A DNA stretch of 64,000 nucleotides from Isoetes taiwanensis (taxonomy: Eukaryota; Streptophyta; Lycopodiopsida; Isoetales; Isoetaceae), in the NCBI GenBank assembly GCA_021234155.1, contig JAJEKV010000032.1:1259617-1323616 (forward strand), written 5' to 3'. Position numbers and translations under genes: made by a program. This document shows positions 36,631 to 48,595 of the stretch, piece after piece. Every line of letters starts with the position of its first letter. The first letter of the stretch is position 1. Below the pieces are notes generated by a model. The model was not told the DNA's origin. It saw nothing but the letters and a program-made list of their open reading frames with translations, and did not search any database.

Positions 36631-38870
36631 AAAACCTTTACGCCCCGAAAAGCGGACTTTAATCCTTAAGACCTTTACAAGAAAAAAGGATTCAATAAGC
36701 GGTCCTTCTATTGAAAAGGTGGCTTCAATACAAGGCCAAGATCCGTTACATAATCATAAACTGCTTGGAATTCAAATATTTCTTACCTTGAAAATCAAAT
36801 AAAATACAATATTTCAATTTACCTTGTCAATAAGTGTATTATAATATTGCACTAAATACACTAGGGTCAGAATACCCCAAAAAAAAACTTCAAGATCTTT
36901 CAAATTATTCCCAGATCGATTTGTAAACCATATGTTCTTGATCTTTGACAATACTTCAATCTATGACAAAAAACATAGCAGGGAGTATAGAATCCTGTTA
37001 CCTGCACCCAAAAAAACAAACACAAGCATCAGAATGGTTGTACTGTTTAGGGTAGCAGGTGTCATAAGATCCTATAAGCTTATCACCCTTCACCCTGCTT
37101 GTTTAATACAAACACTTCATTGGGTAAGGTCATTAGCAGCCGAAGACATCAGAAACTTTTAAACATAAATTTCTAATGTCCTACATCATAATAATAACAT
37201 GTCAACACAGCCTCTGATCTAAGAGTTTATTTATAATGGTTTAAGCAAGCATCCATGCAATCCTACCAGCCTGCCATTAACCATACTCTTTAGATGTATT
37301 ACAGTTTAAACTTAAATATTTTCCAAAGAAATCAAAACTTATTTTCGATTTATCTATTGTCGCTATTCATCTCTATTCTAACCTATACACCCAGCCATGT
37401 AATAGCATAAACCAGCGAACATCTTATATATATACACCGTAGTTCTAAACCAATGTGCTGCAATTGATAACCTATTATTAAGGAAACATATAAACAGCAT
37501 AATGTCAGTCAATTTTCATAATCTCCTGTATACATTACCCTGGATGCTCTCAGTCCAAGCTATTAGTGGTATTTTAACTACCTATTTAACACCATGATAT
37601 TATTCAACTAGATTCTACTTAAAATTCTCATATACAACCATTGTAATCTTGCCATAATACACATAAAGCATTCCAGAGAAACATGTAAAAGAGATCTACA
37701 TCTGTTTTTAGTCATAGCCAGATTCTTTTAGAGAAAAATACCACAAATAGTGCAACAAAGCAATAATTCATAAATCCATGTAAGAATGTTAAATCTATCT
37801 GCTCAAACCTGAGAGATTTGTGCAAGTGCCAGCAATCTTGCCATCTTCATTGTTCTTCTTGGAGCCAAATTGTTCTAGTACTTCATGAACTGGAGTATCC
37901 AACCCTTTATTCGAAATTGCATCATGGGCCACAGTAGCATCTACAGGGGTACCAATATTTCTCCCACAACCTTCCATGTTCCCTGGATCAGGAGCCTTAT
38001 TTGGGCTAGCTGCCTTCAATTTTTTATGAAAATCAAATAGTTTCCTCTTGCTACTGGCACTAGCCTTTTCCTCTGCCAGCCTTTTCTTGGTGGCCAGATT
38101 GAGATCACCCTTCTTTCTCCCCATAGCACGGCTCGATAGCAAGCATAAGTGAGCGTAATATCGTGATCAAACAATCTGCATTATGTAAAAGCCGAAGTAG
38201 AAAACACATGCTTAAATACATCAGATGGCCACAATGCTACCGTCTGTTCTTATCTAAAGGTGTTTTTCAACACAACCCTGTAATAATCATAAGACTTGAA
38301 CTTAGCTGGCATAAACCGTTGCTAGGAACTCCACCGTGAAGATTAGCTGGCCTGGCCAGAGCTTTACTCTGGCCGTAATCTTTCCTCCGGCTCCAACAGT
38401 CTCGCCCTAATCTTTTCGTTAGGTATTTTTAACAAACAAAATGCACCATCAAAACCAATTACCAAGATATTAAATAAACACATGTTTAACCCTCCACAAC
38501 CTTCAAGTAACATTAAACAATTACATGCTCCTAGGATAATTCACGCTAAGAGAAACACCATGCGCATATATGTTGCCCTATTGCATTTGTGGCTTCTAGA
38601 ATTTTCAAGCCTTAACTCAATCTCCTCTTTTAATTCTGTAGGATCTTTTCCTTTTTGGAATACCATTGTAAATTCAATTATAGCCACCAGGATAATTTCA
38701 TCCCCTTAGACAAATAGGCAGTGTGCTTCACACTATGAGGTCACTATGCTCTGAAACCAAATTCCTTTCATGCCAGCTATCTCAAGGGTCACCCCTAGTC
38801 ATCATATTCCAAGTTTAACATATCCTTTATATCCAGTCATGAATCTTCAACCAACTATTTAGTAATAATA
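36631..38870 (-). repeat. pLTR-like copy B
   Basis: The most upstream copy (minus-strand sense) of the 2.24 kb segment. It ends at a (TAA)n/A run (38866-38893), beyond which no element sequence is seen. It is the cleanest uninterrupted copy and serves as reference for the others. Confidence 0.85.
37795..38124 (-). CDS. small basic protein of the Penelope-like element, copy B
   Basis: Same protein as at 28181-28501, starting MGRKKGDLNLATKK. One extra base near the end changes the last residues to GTCTNLSGLSR, so copy A is probably nearer the original. The segment upstream (38130-38870) is non-coding in all copies and would serve as leader or promoter if this is the first exon. Confidence 0.5.
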   Translation of the reverse strand: MGRKKGDLNLATKKRLAEEKASASSKRKLFDFHKKLKAASPNKAPDPGNMEGCGRNIGTPVDATVAHDAISNKGLDTPVHEVLEQFGSKKNNEDGKIAGTCTNLSGLSR

Positions 38871-38879
38871 ATAATAATA

Positions 38880-40730
38880 AAAAAAAAAAAAAAGAGAATC
38901 CTCAAACATGGCGCCATCATATGTATCTTCACAATTTGTGAAATCAAACCAAGAACGAGCTGGGGGGGCTGTCTTCAATCAACCACAACACGACATCACA
39001 TCAATTAATTGAATACATTATTCCACAAAAAGAAATTTGGAAAAAAACTTACTCTTCCTTCCACTAAATCTTCAGTTCCAATGTTTACAACATAACACCA
39101 CTGGCCTTTGCAGAATTGAGACAAAGTCTATGATTTTCATTCTTTTCCCATGGATTGAGTTTGTCTTTGATGTTCAATATGTGCTCATCAATTGTTCCAA
39201 GCACAACCACATTTATCAGCTTACTGTAAATGCAAAGAGCAGAAAAGTGTAAGTCAAACCTATATAGCGTCCTGTTTAAGCTAGCTATTTTCAACAACGT
39301 GATAGCATACCATAACAAAATTCCATTTTTCACAATCTCAAAAATGACATCAGCGTAGAACCGGATTGAGAACGTTTTGCACAAAGACAAAGATCCTCTC
39401 CTAAGTATGTGATCAACGTATGCTTTCTTCTTAGAGTCAATGATTGTATGGACCAATGTTGTTGTTGCGTTTTTCAAAAAAGATGAACCCCTTTGAGGGT
39501 TAATTATATTTCGACTTCCACATTTTTGCAGTTCAATATAGATCCGTCATAATAAGACAGATTAGTATTTAGTTCCTTAGCACAGTAAGGCTTTTCCCAT
39601 TCTCCAATGCTTTCCACTTTCTTTATAACCTATTGAGGAGAAATTTTGAGAAACGTCAAAGAAATACTGTTAAAAAAATTTAGTACTCTGTTTAGTTTAA
39701 TAGTAAATTACTATGTGCATATCCAATTAGGTTGGACAACTTGCCTGGTCTTAAAAGTAAGGTTTGCATTTGAAGCCTCTCAACGGACTTGTCAAGTAGC
39801 ATGTAAGGTCTTCCCCTGTGCGTTTAAGAATTTCCATGGCTGCTTCTTCAACAAAAGTATTTTCCATTCTATCTTCAGGCTTGGTTTTCCCCTCGCTAAT
39901 ATCATTAACATGCTCTGCATTTTGGCAACTTGCAGCTTCTTCAACAATGACCCTGGACTGCGTGCATTAATGCGTCTATGGAATTGTCTGTTCCACCCCT
40001 TTGCAGGTTCTGATTTCGGATGTAAGCAACATCTACATTGCTAGACCTTTCTTCCATTTCAGTTTTAGATGAACCCAAAAAACTTCCTCATCCCTTCTAT
40101 CATGGCATTTCACATTGTTAATCTCTCTTTGTAACCCGAGCTCTAGGATTCCCAATGCAAAATTATAATACAGAGCTTAAAAGTTAGAAAATAAATGACC
40201 CAGTCATCTATAAACTACATATTTACACACAATACGCCTTTTGCTCTAAATTATAAATCATCAAATGGAATTTTTATATTTCTTTCTTCCTTTCTCAATC
40301 TGAAGGCTGTCTGATCTGCATGGCTTGGACTCGTCTGCCATCCCAAATCCCAATAATGATACCCACTAATTATCTTCATGCTCAGTCTGATATCAGCATT
40401 CCAAGTGATGAACAACCTTGGGTTCAAAGGATTTGGTACTGGATCATATCCCAATCCATTTGACTGCAAAGTGGACAGCTCATTTACATGACCCATTATC
40501 TACTGAGCTTTATATGCTAAATAAAAACCTTGGTATAGAACCAAGTATCTCTCACAGAATCATTGATTTCCAAGGGAGCATTCTGACAATTCTTATGCCA
40601 GTTCATCATTGGGTGTAAACATGCATGCCCCATTTAAGACCCAATTGATATTAGGCTGGATGTTGTAGAATAGTTCAAACTAGCAGAATCTAGTTTTGTA
40701 GTGACATCAAAGTTGTAGTATTACATAAGC

Positions 40731-40824
<94 letters not shown>

Positions 40825-41526
40825 CAGGAAATGAAGGGATTTTGCATCATAAGTTTCTTACCTCCTGCTTCATTTCAAGAGCCACAACACATGCTCCAGT
40901 TAGCATGGCCAAATAAACAATCTAAAGGCATACAAAGAGCATTGCAGCATCTTAGAAACTCAACATAAACAATGTCGTGAAGATGACATAAAATCAATAC
41001 AAATATCTCATAGAAAAATATGAAACCATTTAGTTCTTACAAGTTCTAACAATGGCCTTACCTAGCCCTTTTATTATTTTGGTTGCTCTTGGACATCTGA
41101 GGTGCCTAGCATCTGTAGTATAAAATAGGTAGATTCTGGCCATTTTGATGCTCATTATCACAGCCCATGCATATAAGCTCATAAAAGCTAGTATCCCATG
41201 TCATTCTTAGCAACCCAAGTCTATATCTTTGCCTTAAAGAAGTGTAAGAAGGAACTTCTAATTCTTGAGCTCATTAGCTCTACTACAGCTTCATCAAGTT
41301 TTCTGCAGGCATAATTTTGAAGAGGTATTTTATCTCCAAAATCTACCGATCACCTAAAAGCACATAGCCGATTCTTCAAAAGCTTTATGCTAAACAAAAA
41401 CCTTGGTATAGAACCAAGTATATTTCATAGAATCATTGATTTCCAAAAGGGCATTTATACTGTAACTTGTAGTCGTGACAGGCATGATATCAAATTGTTT
41501 CTTCCGACATCAATTTACATCTTGCT
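38880..41526. other. intergenic DNA between the Penelope array and the MULE
   Basis: No gene recognised. Minus-strand open frames at 39085-39477 and 40251-40496 lack motifs. A segment of about 75 bp containing AAAACCTTGGTATAGAACCA occurs twice (near 40520-40590 and 41395-41460), a local duplication next to the MULE target site. Confidence 0.55.
40727..40825. repeat. (AAC)n microsatellite
   Basis: About 30 perfect CAA/AAC trinucleotide units in a row with no interruption. Confidence 0.97.
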
Positions 41527-41535
41527 AAAAACTAA

Positions 41536-42020
41536 GGCTCAGGATAGTCTTACCCTGGTTTCGGGGATCCCGGAGGAGAAAATACCGGCCTCCGGCATCC
41601 CCGCCATCTCTCGACGGAATCCGTTTCAGGCCACACGTGAGGGGGCCTGCAGAAATCTGGGTCGTCCGCCCACGCGACACATCCGGGCCGTCTGTGGTGT
41701 TCCCCGCCTCCGATATCACCAAAAAAACTACACGGCGATCCCGCCCTCCGGAATCACCAACATGTGATCCCGGCCTCCGGGATCACCATTCCCTGGCCGA
41801 TAACGGTACCGGAATCAGCCGTGATGATCCCGGCCTCCGGAATCACCGAAACCGCCGGTCGTGATTCCTTCCTCCGGGATCACCCACGTAGGGCCGATAT
41901 CGGCGATCCGATATCGGCCGCGTTATCCCCGCCTCCGGGATCACCACCGTGGGTTAGGGGAATATGCTGCCCTCCGGGTTCGATACCTGATGTGATTCCC
42001 TCCTCCGGGATCACCACACT
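41536..42020 (+). repeat. MULE left TIR
   Basis: About 485 bp, matching the reverse complement of 56633-57101 apart from small indels. It contains many variants of the dyad GTGATCCCG-n5-CGGGATCAC and a GGCCGATATCGGCGAT palindrome. Homology ends near the CACACT at 42015-42020. Confidence 0.92.
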
Positions 42021-42654
42021 GCCAGAGTATATCGGAGCGTCCATGTGGACACATCGAAGCCCCTCGTTTGAATGACGGGATTAAATACCGGGCCCATACC
42101 GTACGCTATCCAATCATGGTGATACCGGAGGGTGGGAAACTGCCAGACCTTTTCGTACATCGACGACTAGGGAGACGCCACATCCACGGTGGGGATTCCG
42201 GAGGAAGGGAATTCATTCTGGCGATGGCTAAGTCCGACATTTGTGCGCCAAGATCCTTTGCCCTTTCCGACCGGCTCTGAACGGAAAGGGCCATTTTGAT
42301 GCCGAATCTCACAAGTGCTGTCGTTGCGCTTAACTCCGACGATTAGTTTAAGGTAATAAACAGAGCTAGCGCCATCAGGAACTTTTTTTTTTTTTTTTTT
42401 GTATTCAAAGCTTATTTTAAGCCTTTACGTTTTTTTTACAGATGGAGGAGTCGATTAACCTCGAAATCAGCCTAAACACGGCCTGAAATGGTGCATTAGA
42501 AGAAAACTCAGCCTGGAAGATGCCGGACTGCTTCAAAGACATCGCAGACCTTGGATCTGACCAAGAGGTTCAATCCCCGAACAAAAAAAAAATTAAGGGA
42601 CCAGACCTAAAGGGGTTTCGCCAAAGAAAGTTTCCCCAGTTCCAGAGGGTTCGG
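42021..42654 (+). other. MULE interior with exon-like segment (left part)
   Basis: After the TIR and more dyad repeats, a pyrimidine-rich stretch ends TTTTTTTTACAG at 42441. A coding-like segment follows that begins MEESINLEISLNT and later reads DIADLGSDQEVQSPNKKKIK. A TGA interrupts it, possibly where CGG stands for another triplet. The copia element is inserted at TTCGG (42650-42654) and the segment continues at 48532. It looks like a captured or element-borne exon of unknown function. Confidence 0.45.
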
Positions 42655-43487
42655 TGATGAAATTTAGAGGCAAGATTGTGATTATTACAAGTGACAAAAT
42701 GCCTAGCAAGATTTTTCCAATTCAAGATCTACATGAACTCATGTAGTACAAATGAGAATTTAGTGGAGAGCCACAATATGGTCTCTAATCTCCACTAATG
42801 TAAACTTGAACTCAATGTTATAGGAAAATAACGCTAATGGTCAATAAACCATTGACTTTAAAACTTTAAAATCATATAATGATGTCACTGTTCATCGGGC
42901 ATTGACCCGATTACTGTAGCTCAGTTGACTTGAGCATTATGCATTCTTCCTAGCCGGATCCACTTCGTAAGCACCGCTATATACTGTTATGCACCGTGTT
43001 CCCTTACATAATCTTCAATCCGGCGGTTAAGAAAAACTTCTACTTTTCTATCCGGGCCAATTCTCATCCTGGTATATATCCCACAGGACAAACGCATTTA
43101 AACGATTTGGGTGCACAATATCCCACGGGATCTACGCTAAAAATTGACCTTTAAACCATTGAATCTTAATTTGAATTTATTCACTTTCTTCTTCAAGCCT
43201 TCACCATGGTGATAACATTGGTTTCTCAATATTCAATGATGAAATTCTTGGGGCTTAGCGGCAACCTATCATCAATTCTTGTACCTAGATAATTACATGA
43301 TTGCGACCCTCGCCCTTCGCTTCTCATAGGCAGGCACATTAGAATGCTTGAGTCATCATTCAACTTAGGTTTCATGCAGCAACTTGTGTTCATCTGGATC
43401 ATTGTCTGCTCACATGTATTCTGGATGCAACCACTGCCACTGCTTCTCATGATTGCATCACAGACTTATCAAGCTGAAAACTTATCA
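42655..43487 (-). repeat. copia 3' LTR
   Basis: 833 bp. Compared with the other LTR it shows a few single changes plus tight clusters of differences, for example GATCTACGC against GATCTCTGC and CGCCCTTCGCTT against CTGCCACTGCTT. Confidence 0.95.
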
Positions 43488-46400
43488 CTCCTCCTTCAGC
43501 TTATAAGTCTGTAACACATTTAACTTGCCTTTAAAGTACACATATTTGTTTTCTGGCAGTGCCTTGGTGAAAATATCTGCAACCTGCTTGTTTGTTTCAA
43601 TATACTTCATATAAATTATATTCTTGTCAGCAAGATCTCTTATGAAATGCATACTTAATTCAATATGTTTGGTCCTGTCATGATGCACAGGATTCTTCAC
43701 AATTGCTATGCAGCTTTGACTATCTGTCCAGATGTCAGTAGGTTCCATTTGTTCACAATACAACTCATTTAACAGTCTTCTTAGCCACACTACTTCTTTG
43801 GCCACTAATGCAGCTGATGCATATTCTGCTTCAGCTGAGCTCATTGCCACTGCAGCTTGTCTTTTACATCTCCAAGAGATCACTCCTCCTCCAAGAAATA
43901 TTGCATACCCTGAAGTTGATCTTCTTGTATGTAAGTCCCCTCCCCAATCTGCATCACTATAGCATTTCATGATTAGATTTTCTGAATTGAAACAAATACC
44001 ATGTCCTTGAGTGCCTTTGAGATATTTGAACTTCGTTTAGTTTGCCTCCGGTGTTCTCTCGGTTGCATTGTGATTTCTCCCTTTCAATTATGTTGTTGCA
44101 TAAGCTATGTCGGTCGAGTATTATTGGCCAAGTATAGTAAGCATCAATTAATGCCCTGTAGGGAATATTTTCCATTTACGCAATGTCTTCTTGGTTTGAT
44201 TTTGTACATAGGTCAACTTTGTGTCACGGGGTCATTGGAATTTTTGCTGGCTTTGCTTCTGCCAGATTGAATCTCTTGAGCATATTTTGTACATGTTTCT
44301 CTTGGTGCAGCCTTAACCATTTTTGCTCTCTATTTCTCACAACCTCTATACCTAGGAATTTTTTAAGTTCACCTAGGTCTGCCATTTGAAAACGTGACTT
44401 CAAAATATCCTTGCATGTGTTTAGAATTTTGATTGAGCTGGATATCATAATGCAGTCGTCCACATATAATGCAATTATGCAGTATTCTTCTCCTTGCTTA
44501 AATCTATACAAGTTGCCATCATTCTGCAACTTCTCAAATCCCTGTTCTTGCAAGAATTGATTCATACAAAGGTACCACTCTCTTGATGACTGCTTTAATC
44601 CATATACAGCCCTATTTAGTTTCCATATCATGTTTTTCCCTTGCTCAAAACCAGGTGCTTGCTTCATAAATGCCTCTTCTGATGCTTGTGAGCTTTACTA
44701 TAGGTGAGTAGGTTTCATCGTAATCTCTGCCCTTTTTCTGAGTGAAGCCTTGAGCTACTAATCTTGCCTTGAATTTCTTACTGCCATCTGGATTACTCTT
44801 AATTTTGTAAAGCCATTTACTCCCTATGATGTTCTGATTTCCATCAGATTTTACTAATTCATATGTCTTGGTGTCCTCAAATGATTTAAGCTCATCTCTC
44901 ATAGCTGCCATCCATTTTTCTTTATCTGCACTCTCCAAGACCTCTTCAAAAGTTTGTGGTATAATTTCATCTTCTAGAATTGCCAATATTTGTTCATGCT
45001 CTACTGCTTCAATACGCCCCTTTTGCCTTGCTTTGGTTCTTCCATAAGGTTTATCTTCTAACTTTGCTTCTTCAATTAATCTTTCTGCTTGTGTTTTCCT
45101 TTTCCTCCTAATTTTGATAGGTTCATGTATGTCTTGTCTTGGTTCCTGTGCTACCTCAGAAGCTTGGTGTTCAATTCCTGCTGCATGACCTTGACTCTCC
45201 TCTTCCACTGCCTTTTCCAGTGTATTATGCTCATCTTCTTCATTATGAATAACCACATTTCAATCTCTTTGAATCATCTATATCATCGGTTTCAAATTTA
45301 GCCATTTGCTCGCAATTTTAGGAACTACCTTTATCCCTTTTCGTAGACCGTGCTTATATAACATCCCTTCATTGAATAGAACATCTCTACTGATTATAAT
45401 GGTCTTTGTTTCAGGATTATATACTCTATATCCTTTAGCTTCATTGTCATAACCCACCAAAAATCCAATCTCAGCTCTATTGTCCAACTTTTTCCTCAAT
45501 TCTGAAGGAACATGAGTGTATACCAAACAACCATAAACTTTATATTTCATGTAATCTATTTTTGCTTCAGGGTTCCATACAATGCTTGGTATATTTCCAT
45601 GAAGTGTGGAGGAAGGGAGTATGTTCTGAATTTCTATGGCAGTTTGTAAAGCTTCCACCCAAAGGCTATTTGGTAAGCCACTTTCCTTTAGCATAGATCT
45701 GATTGCATCCATAATTGTTCTGTTCTTTCTTTCTGACACCCCATTTTGTTGAGGAGTGTATCTGCATGTTAATTGCCTTTTGATGCCATGTGCAATGCAG
45801 TAAGTTCTGAATTTTATTGACAAATACTCTCCACCACGGTCTGATCTAATGCATTTTAGCTTATGGCATGTTTCCCTTTCCATTTCTGCCACATATTGCT
45901 TGAATGCATTTAAAGCTTGTGATTTCTTTTCCAAGCAATATGCTTTACATTTTCGACTGTAGTCATCAGTAAATGTTATGAAGTACCTTTTGTTACCTCT
46001 GCCTCTCACATTTAATGGACCACACAGGTCTGAGTGCACTAGTTCCAGTGTTTGCAGTGTTTTAGATTGTCTTTTAGTAAAAGGCAACCTGTGGAATTTT
46101 CCTAGAGCACACCCTTCACATATATGATTTGCTTTGCTATCACAATAATCTATGTGACCTAGTTTATGCAGACTTTGTAATTTCTTGTAGTCTGTGTGTG
46201 CTAGTCTATTATGCCATAATTCTGCTCCAACTTCAGATATTGCATTTACACCACAATGCACAAGATTGCTTTCAAACAAGTTGCCAACTCTTTTAGCATA
46301 AAACTTCAATTCATCTTTGAGAAAAACATTACATTGTTCAGCCTCAAATGTCACCCTATATCCCAAATCACATAACTGGCTTACTGAAATTAAATTTTTA

Positions 46401-47669
46401 ATTATGCCTGGAACACACAATACGTCTTCAATATTCACAATATTTCCATTTAGGTCCTTCAGCTGCAAAAGTCCACTTCCTTGAATATCTTGCAAAGCCC
46501 CATTGCCAACTTGTATTTTTCTAGATTTTGCAGTGGAGAATTTCTTCAAAATTTCAAGCATCCTTGACTCACGATCTTTTCGGCTCCTCGAATCAACTAT
46601 CAAATGATCAAAGATTTTCATTGACAAACCGCAAAATCACTTATTACCTCATCTTCATCTTGTGTTTCAGTCTTAGCCTTAGCCTCTTGTTCTTCTTGTG
46701 CAATGTATGCTTTCTCATACCCTCCACCTCTACCTCTGCCTACTCTTCCTCTGCTGGAGTCATCCCTTCCTCTAGAAGTTTTACCATAATTTTTTGGTGT
46801 GGGGCACTTGGAGGCTGCATGTCCTCTCCCCCCACAATTGTAGCAATTAAACTCTTTCTTTAATTTAGGACATTCACTTTTATAATGCCCTGCTTCATGA
46901 CAATTGGTAGCAAATTATTTTACCTTTCCTTTTCATTACTAATATTTCAGAGGTTTCTTCATTTTGGCTTTGCCTCAATACTTTCTTCTGCTCCCATTCA
47001 GTCCTAAGCATGACTTCTGCCTCCTCCCTACTTTTGCTTGAATTTCTAATGAATAATGCTAGAGTTTCATTCTCCCCTATTGCTCTTGAAATTTGCAACA
47101 CGACTTCTCTCGGATATCACAACACCGACCCTTTCGGTCAGCAATCAAGTTATCAAACTTATTAAAAATTAGGACACATCTTCATCCTCTCTAAGTTTTA
47201 GATTTCTTAATTCATTTTCCAATAAATCTATTTGAGAGGATGTTTTTCCTCATAGTGCTTAAGAAGAAATTTCCACATCTCCCTGGGGTGAGAGACCTTA
47301 ACTTTAAGCGTATAGCGGGGACTTACCTTACAAGTTATGATACCTTGTGCTTCCTTGACTTTAGCCTGCAATGATTTCCCTCCTCCTGTGCTAGTACTTC
47401 CTCCGGCGTCCGACTAGTACTGAGCCCGCACCCGACAGAATCTTTGTGCTTCCCCCTGCAGATTGGCCACCTGTAGCTCCAACAATTGAACCTGTAGAAG
47501 CTGTTCTAGTCAGCACATCTGCTGTTACTGAGCTATTTGGGTCAACTACCTCCCAGAGCTCCTCCACATCCAGAACATGCATTATGGCATCCTTCCATAT
47601 TTGAAATCCTGGACCACCTTTATATACGTCTATGGTGTTGAGCAAACTTGCTCCAAATCTGTTAGACAT
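43485..47669 (-). pseudogene. copia gag-pol polyprotein, defective
   Basis: Gag begins MSNRFGASLLNTIDVYKGG (47669) and carries a zinc knuckle CYNCGGRGHAASKC (46811-46852). The protease motif reads LIVDSRS where DSG is expected. GAG-pre-integrase has HNRLAHTDYKKLQSLHKLGH. Integrase shows its triad in VHSDLCGP, IRSDRGGEY and GVSERKNRT. RT starts with KWLYKIKSNPDG and has ALYVDDCIMIS. RNase H runs from CYSDADWGGD to the end with an intact SSAEAEY. Between KLTSIR and FMKQAPGF (near 44690) the segment holding RT motif A is missing, so this copy could not make an active RT. Confidence 0.9.
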
Positions 47670-47678
47670 GATTGAGAT

Positions 47679-47691
47679 GGCTCTGATACCA
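47679..47691 (-). other. copia primer-binding site (initiator tRNA-Met)
   Basis: On the minus strand TGGTATCAGAGCC, one base after the 5' LTR, complementary to the 3' end of initiator tRNA-Met. Confidence 0.92.
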
Positions 47692-47692
47692 C

Positions 47693-48526
47693 TGATGAAA
47701 TTTAGAGGCAAGATTGTGATTATTACAAGTGACAAAATGCCTAGCAAGATTTTTCCAATTCAAGATCTACATGAACTCATGTAGTACAAATGAGAATTTA
47801 GTGGAGAGCCACAATATGGTCTCTAATCTCCACTAATGTAAACTTGAACTCAATGTTATAGGAAAATAACGCTAATGGTCAATAAACCATTGGCTTTAAA
47901 ACTTTAAAATCATATAATGTTGTCACTGTTCATCGGGCATTGACCCGATTACTGTAGCTCAGTTGACTTGAGCATTATGCATTCTTCCTAGCCGGATCCA
48001 CTTCGTAAGCACCGCTATATACTGTTATGCACCGTGTTCCCTTACATAATCTTCAATCCAGCGGTCAAGGAAAACTTCTACTTTCCTATCCGGGCCAATT
48101 CTCATCCTGGTATATATCCCACAGGACAAACGCACGAAACGAGCTGGGTGCACAATATCCCACAGGATCTCTGCTAAAAATTGACCTTTAAACCATTGAA
48201 TCTTAATTTCGAATTTATTCACTTTCTTCTTCAAGCCTTCACCATGGTGATAACATTGGTTTCTCAATATTCAATGATGAAATTTTGGGCATAGCGGCAA
48301 CCTATCATCAATTACTGTACCCTAGATAATTACATGATTGCCTGACCTACTGCCACTGCTTCTCATAGGCAGGCACATTAGAATGCTTGAGTCATCATTC
48401 AACTTAGGTTTCATGCAGCAACTTGTGTTCATCTGGATCATTGTCTACTCACATGTATTCTGGATGCAACCACTGCCACTGCTTCTCATGATTGCATCAC
48501 AGACTTATCAAGCTGAAAACTTATCA
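47693..48526 (-). repeat. copia 5' LTR
   Basis: 834 bp, flanked outside by TTCGG. It reads more smoothly than the other LTR: triplets such as CAG and CTG are kept where the 3' LTR has CGG or ACG. Confidence 0.95.
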
Positions 48527-48595
48527 TTCGGTCGACGGTCAGTGGGAGGAGGAGGCAAGGGAGAAAGAAAATGCAGAACTTGGTGCCACAAAGGG

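Larger units (their letters stand above)
19080..38875 (-). mobile_element. Penelope-like retroelement array (pLTR-body-pLTR-body-pLTR)
   Basis: Read on the minus strand, a 2.24 kb segment (36631-38870; 25441-29255 with an insertion; 19096-21343) alternates with a 4.1 kb body (29256-36630 with a Helitron inside; 21344-25440). The body encodes a reverse transcriptase with GIPMGFSCSP and RFIDDL, preceded by a region with DPRIGHV and CPCKNP. Head-to-tail copies sharing long flanking repeats are the pLTR arrangement known for Penelope-like elements. Upstream motifs of the D-GHV-T-D type recall the Chlamys/Naiad group. I saw no GIY-YIG endonuclease. Family placement is inference from motifs; the repeat architecture is directly visible. 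Confidence 0.7.
42655..48526 (-). mobile_element. Ty1/copia LTR retrotransposon, nested in the MULE
   Basis: LTRs at 42655-43487 (833 bp) and 47693-48526 (834 bp) share TG...CA ends. The 5-bp duplication TTCGG flanks the element (42650-42654, 48527-48531). On the minus strand the primer site TGGTATCAGAGCC (47679-47691) lies one base after the 5' LTR, and the polypurine tract AAGCTGAAGGAGGAG precedes the 3' LTR. Gag, protease, integrase, RT and RNase H follow in copia order. RT lacks its motif A region and the frame is broken several times, so this copy is not autonomous. It is younger than the MULE that holds it. Confidence 0.95.

Noticed and set aside
41387-42280. Plus-strand ORFs across the MULE left TIR
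   Set aside because: The peptides (repeats of GITxxP, IPASGIT) only translate the dyad repeat and shift with its indels.
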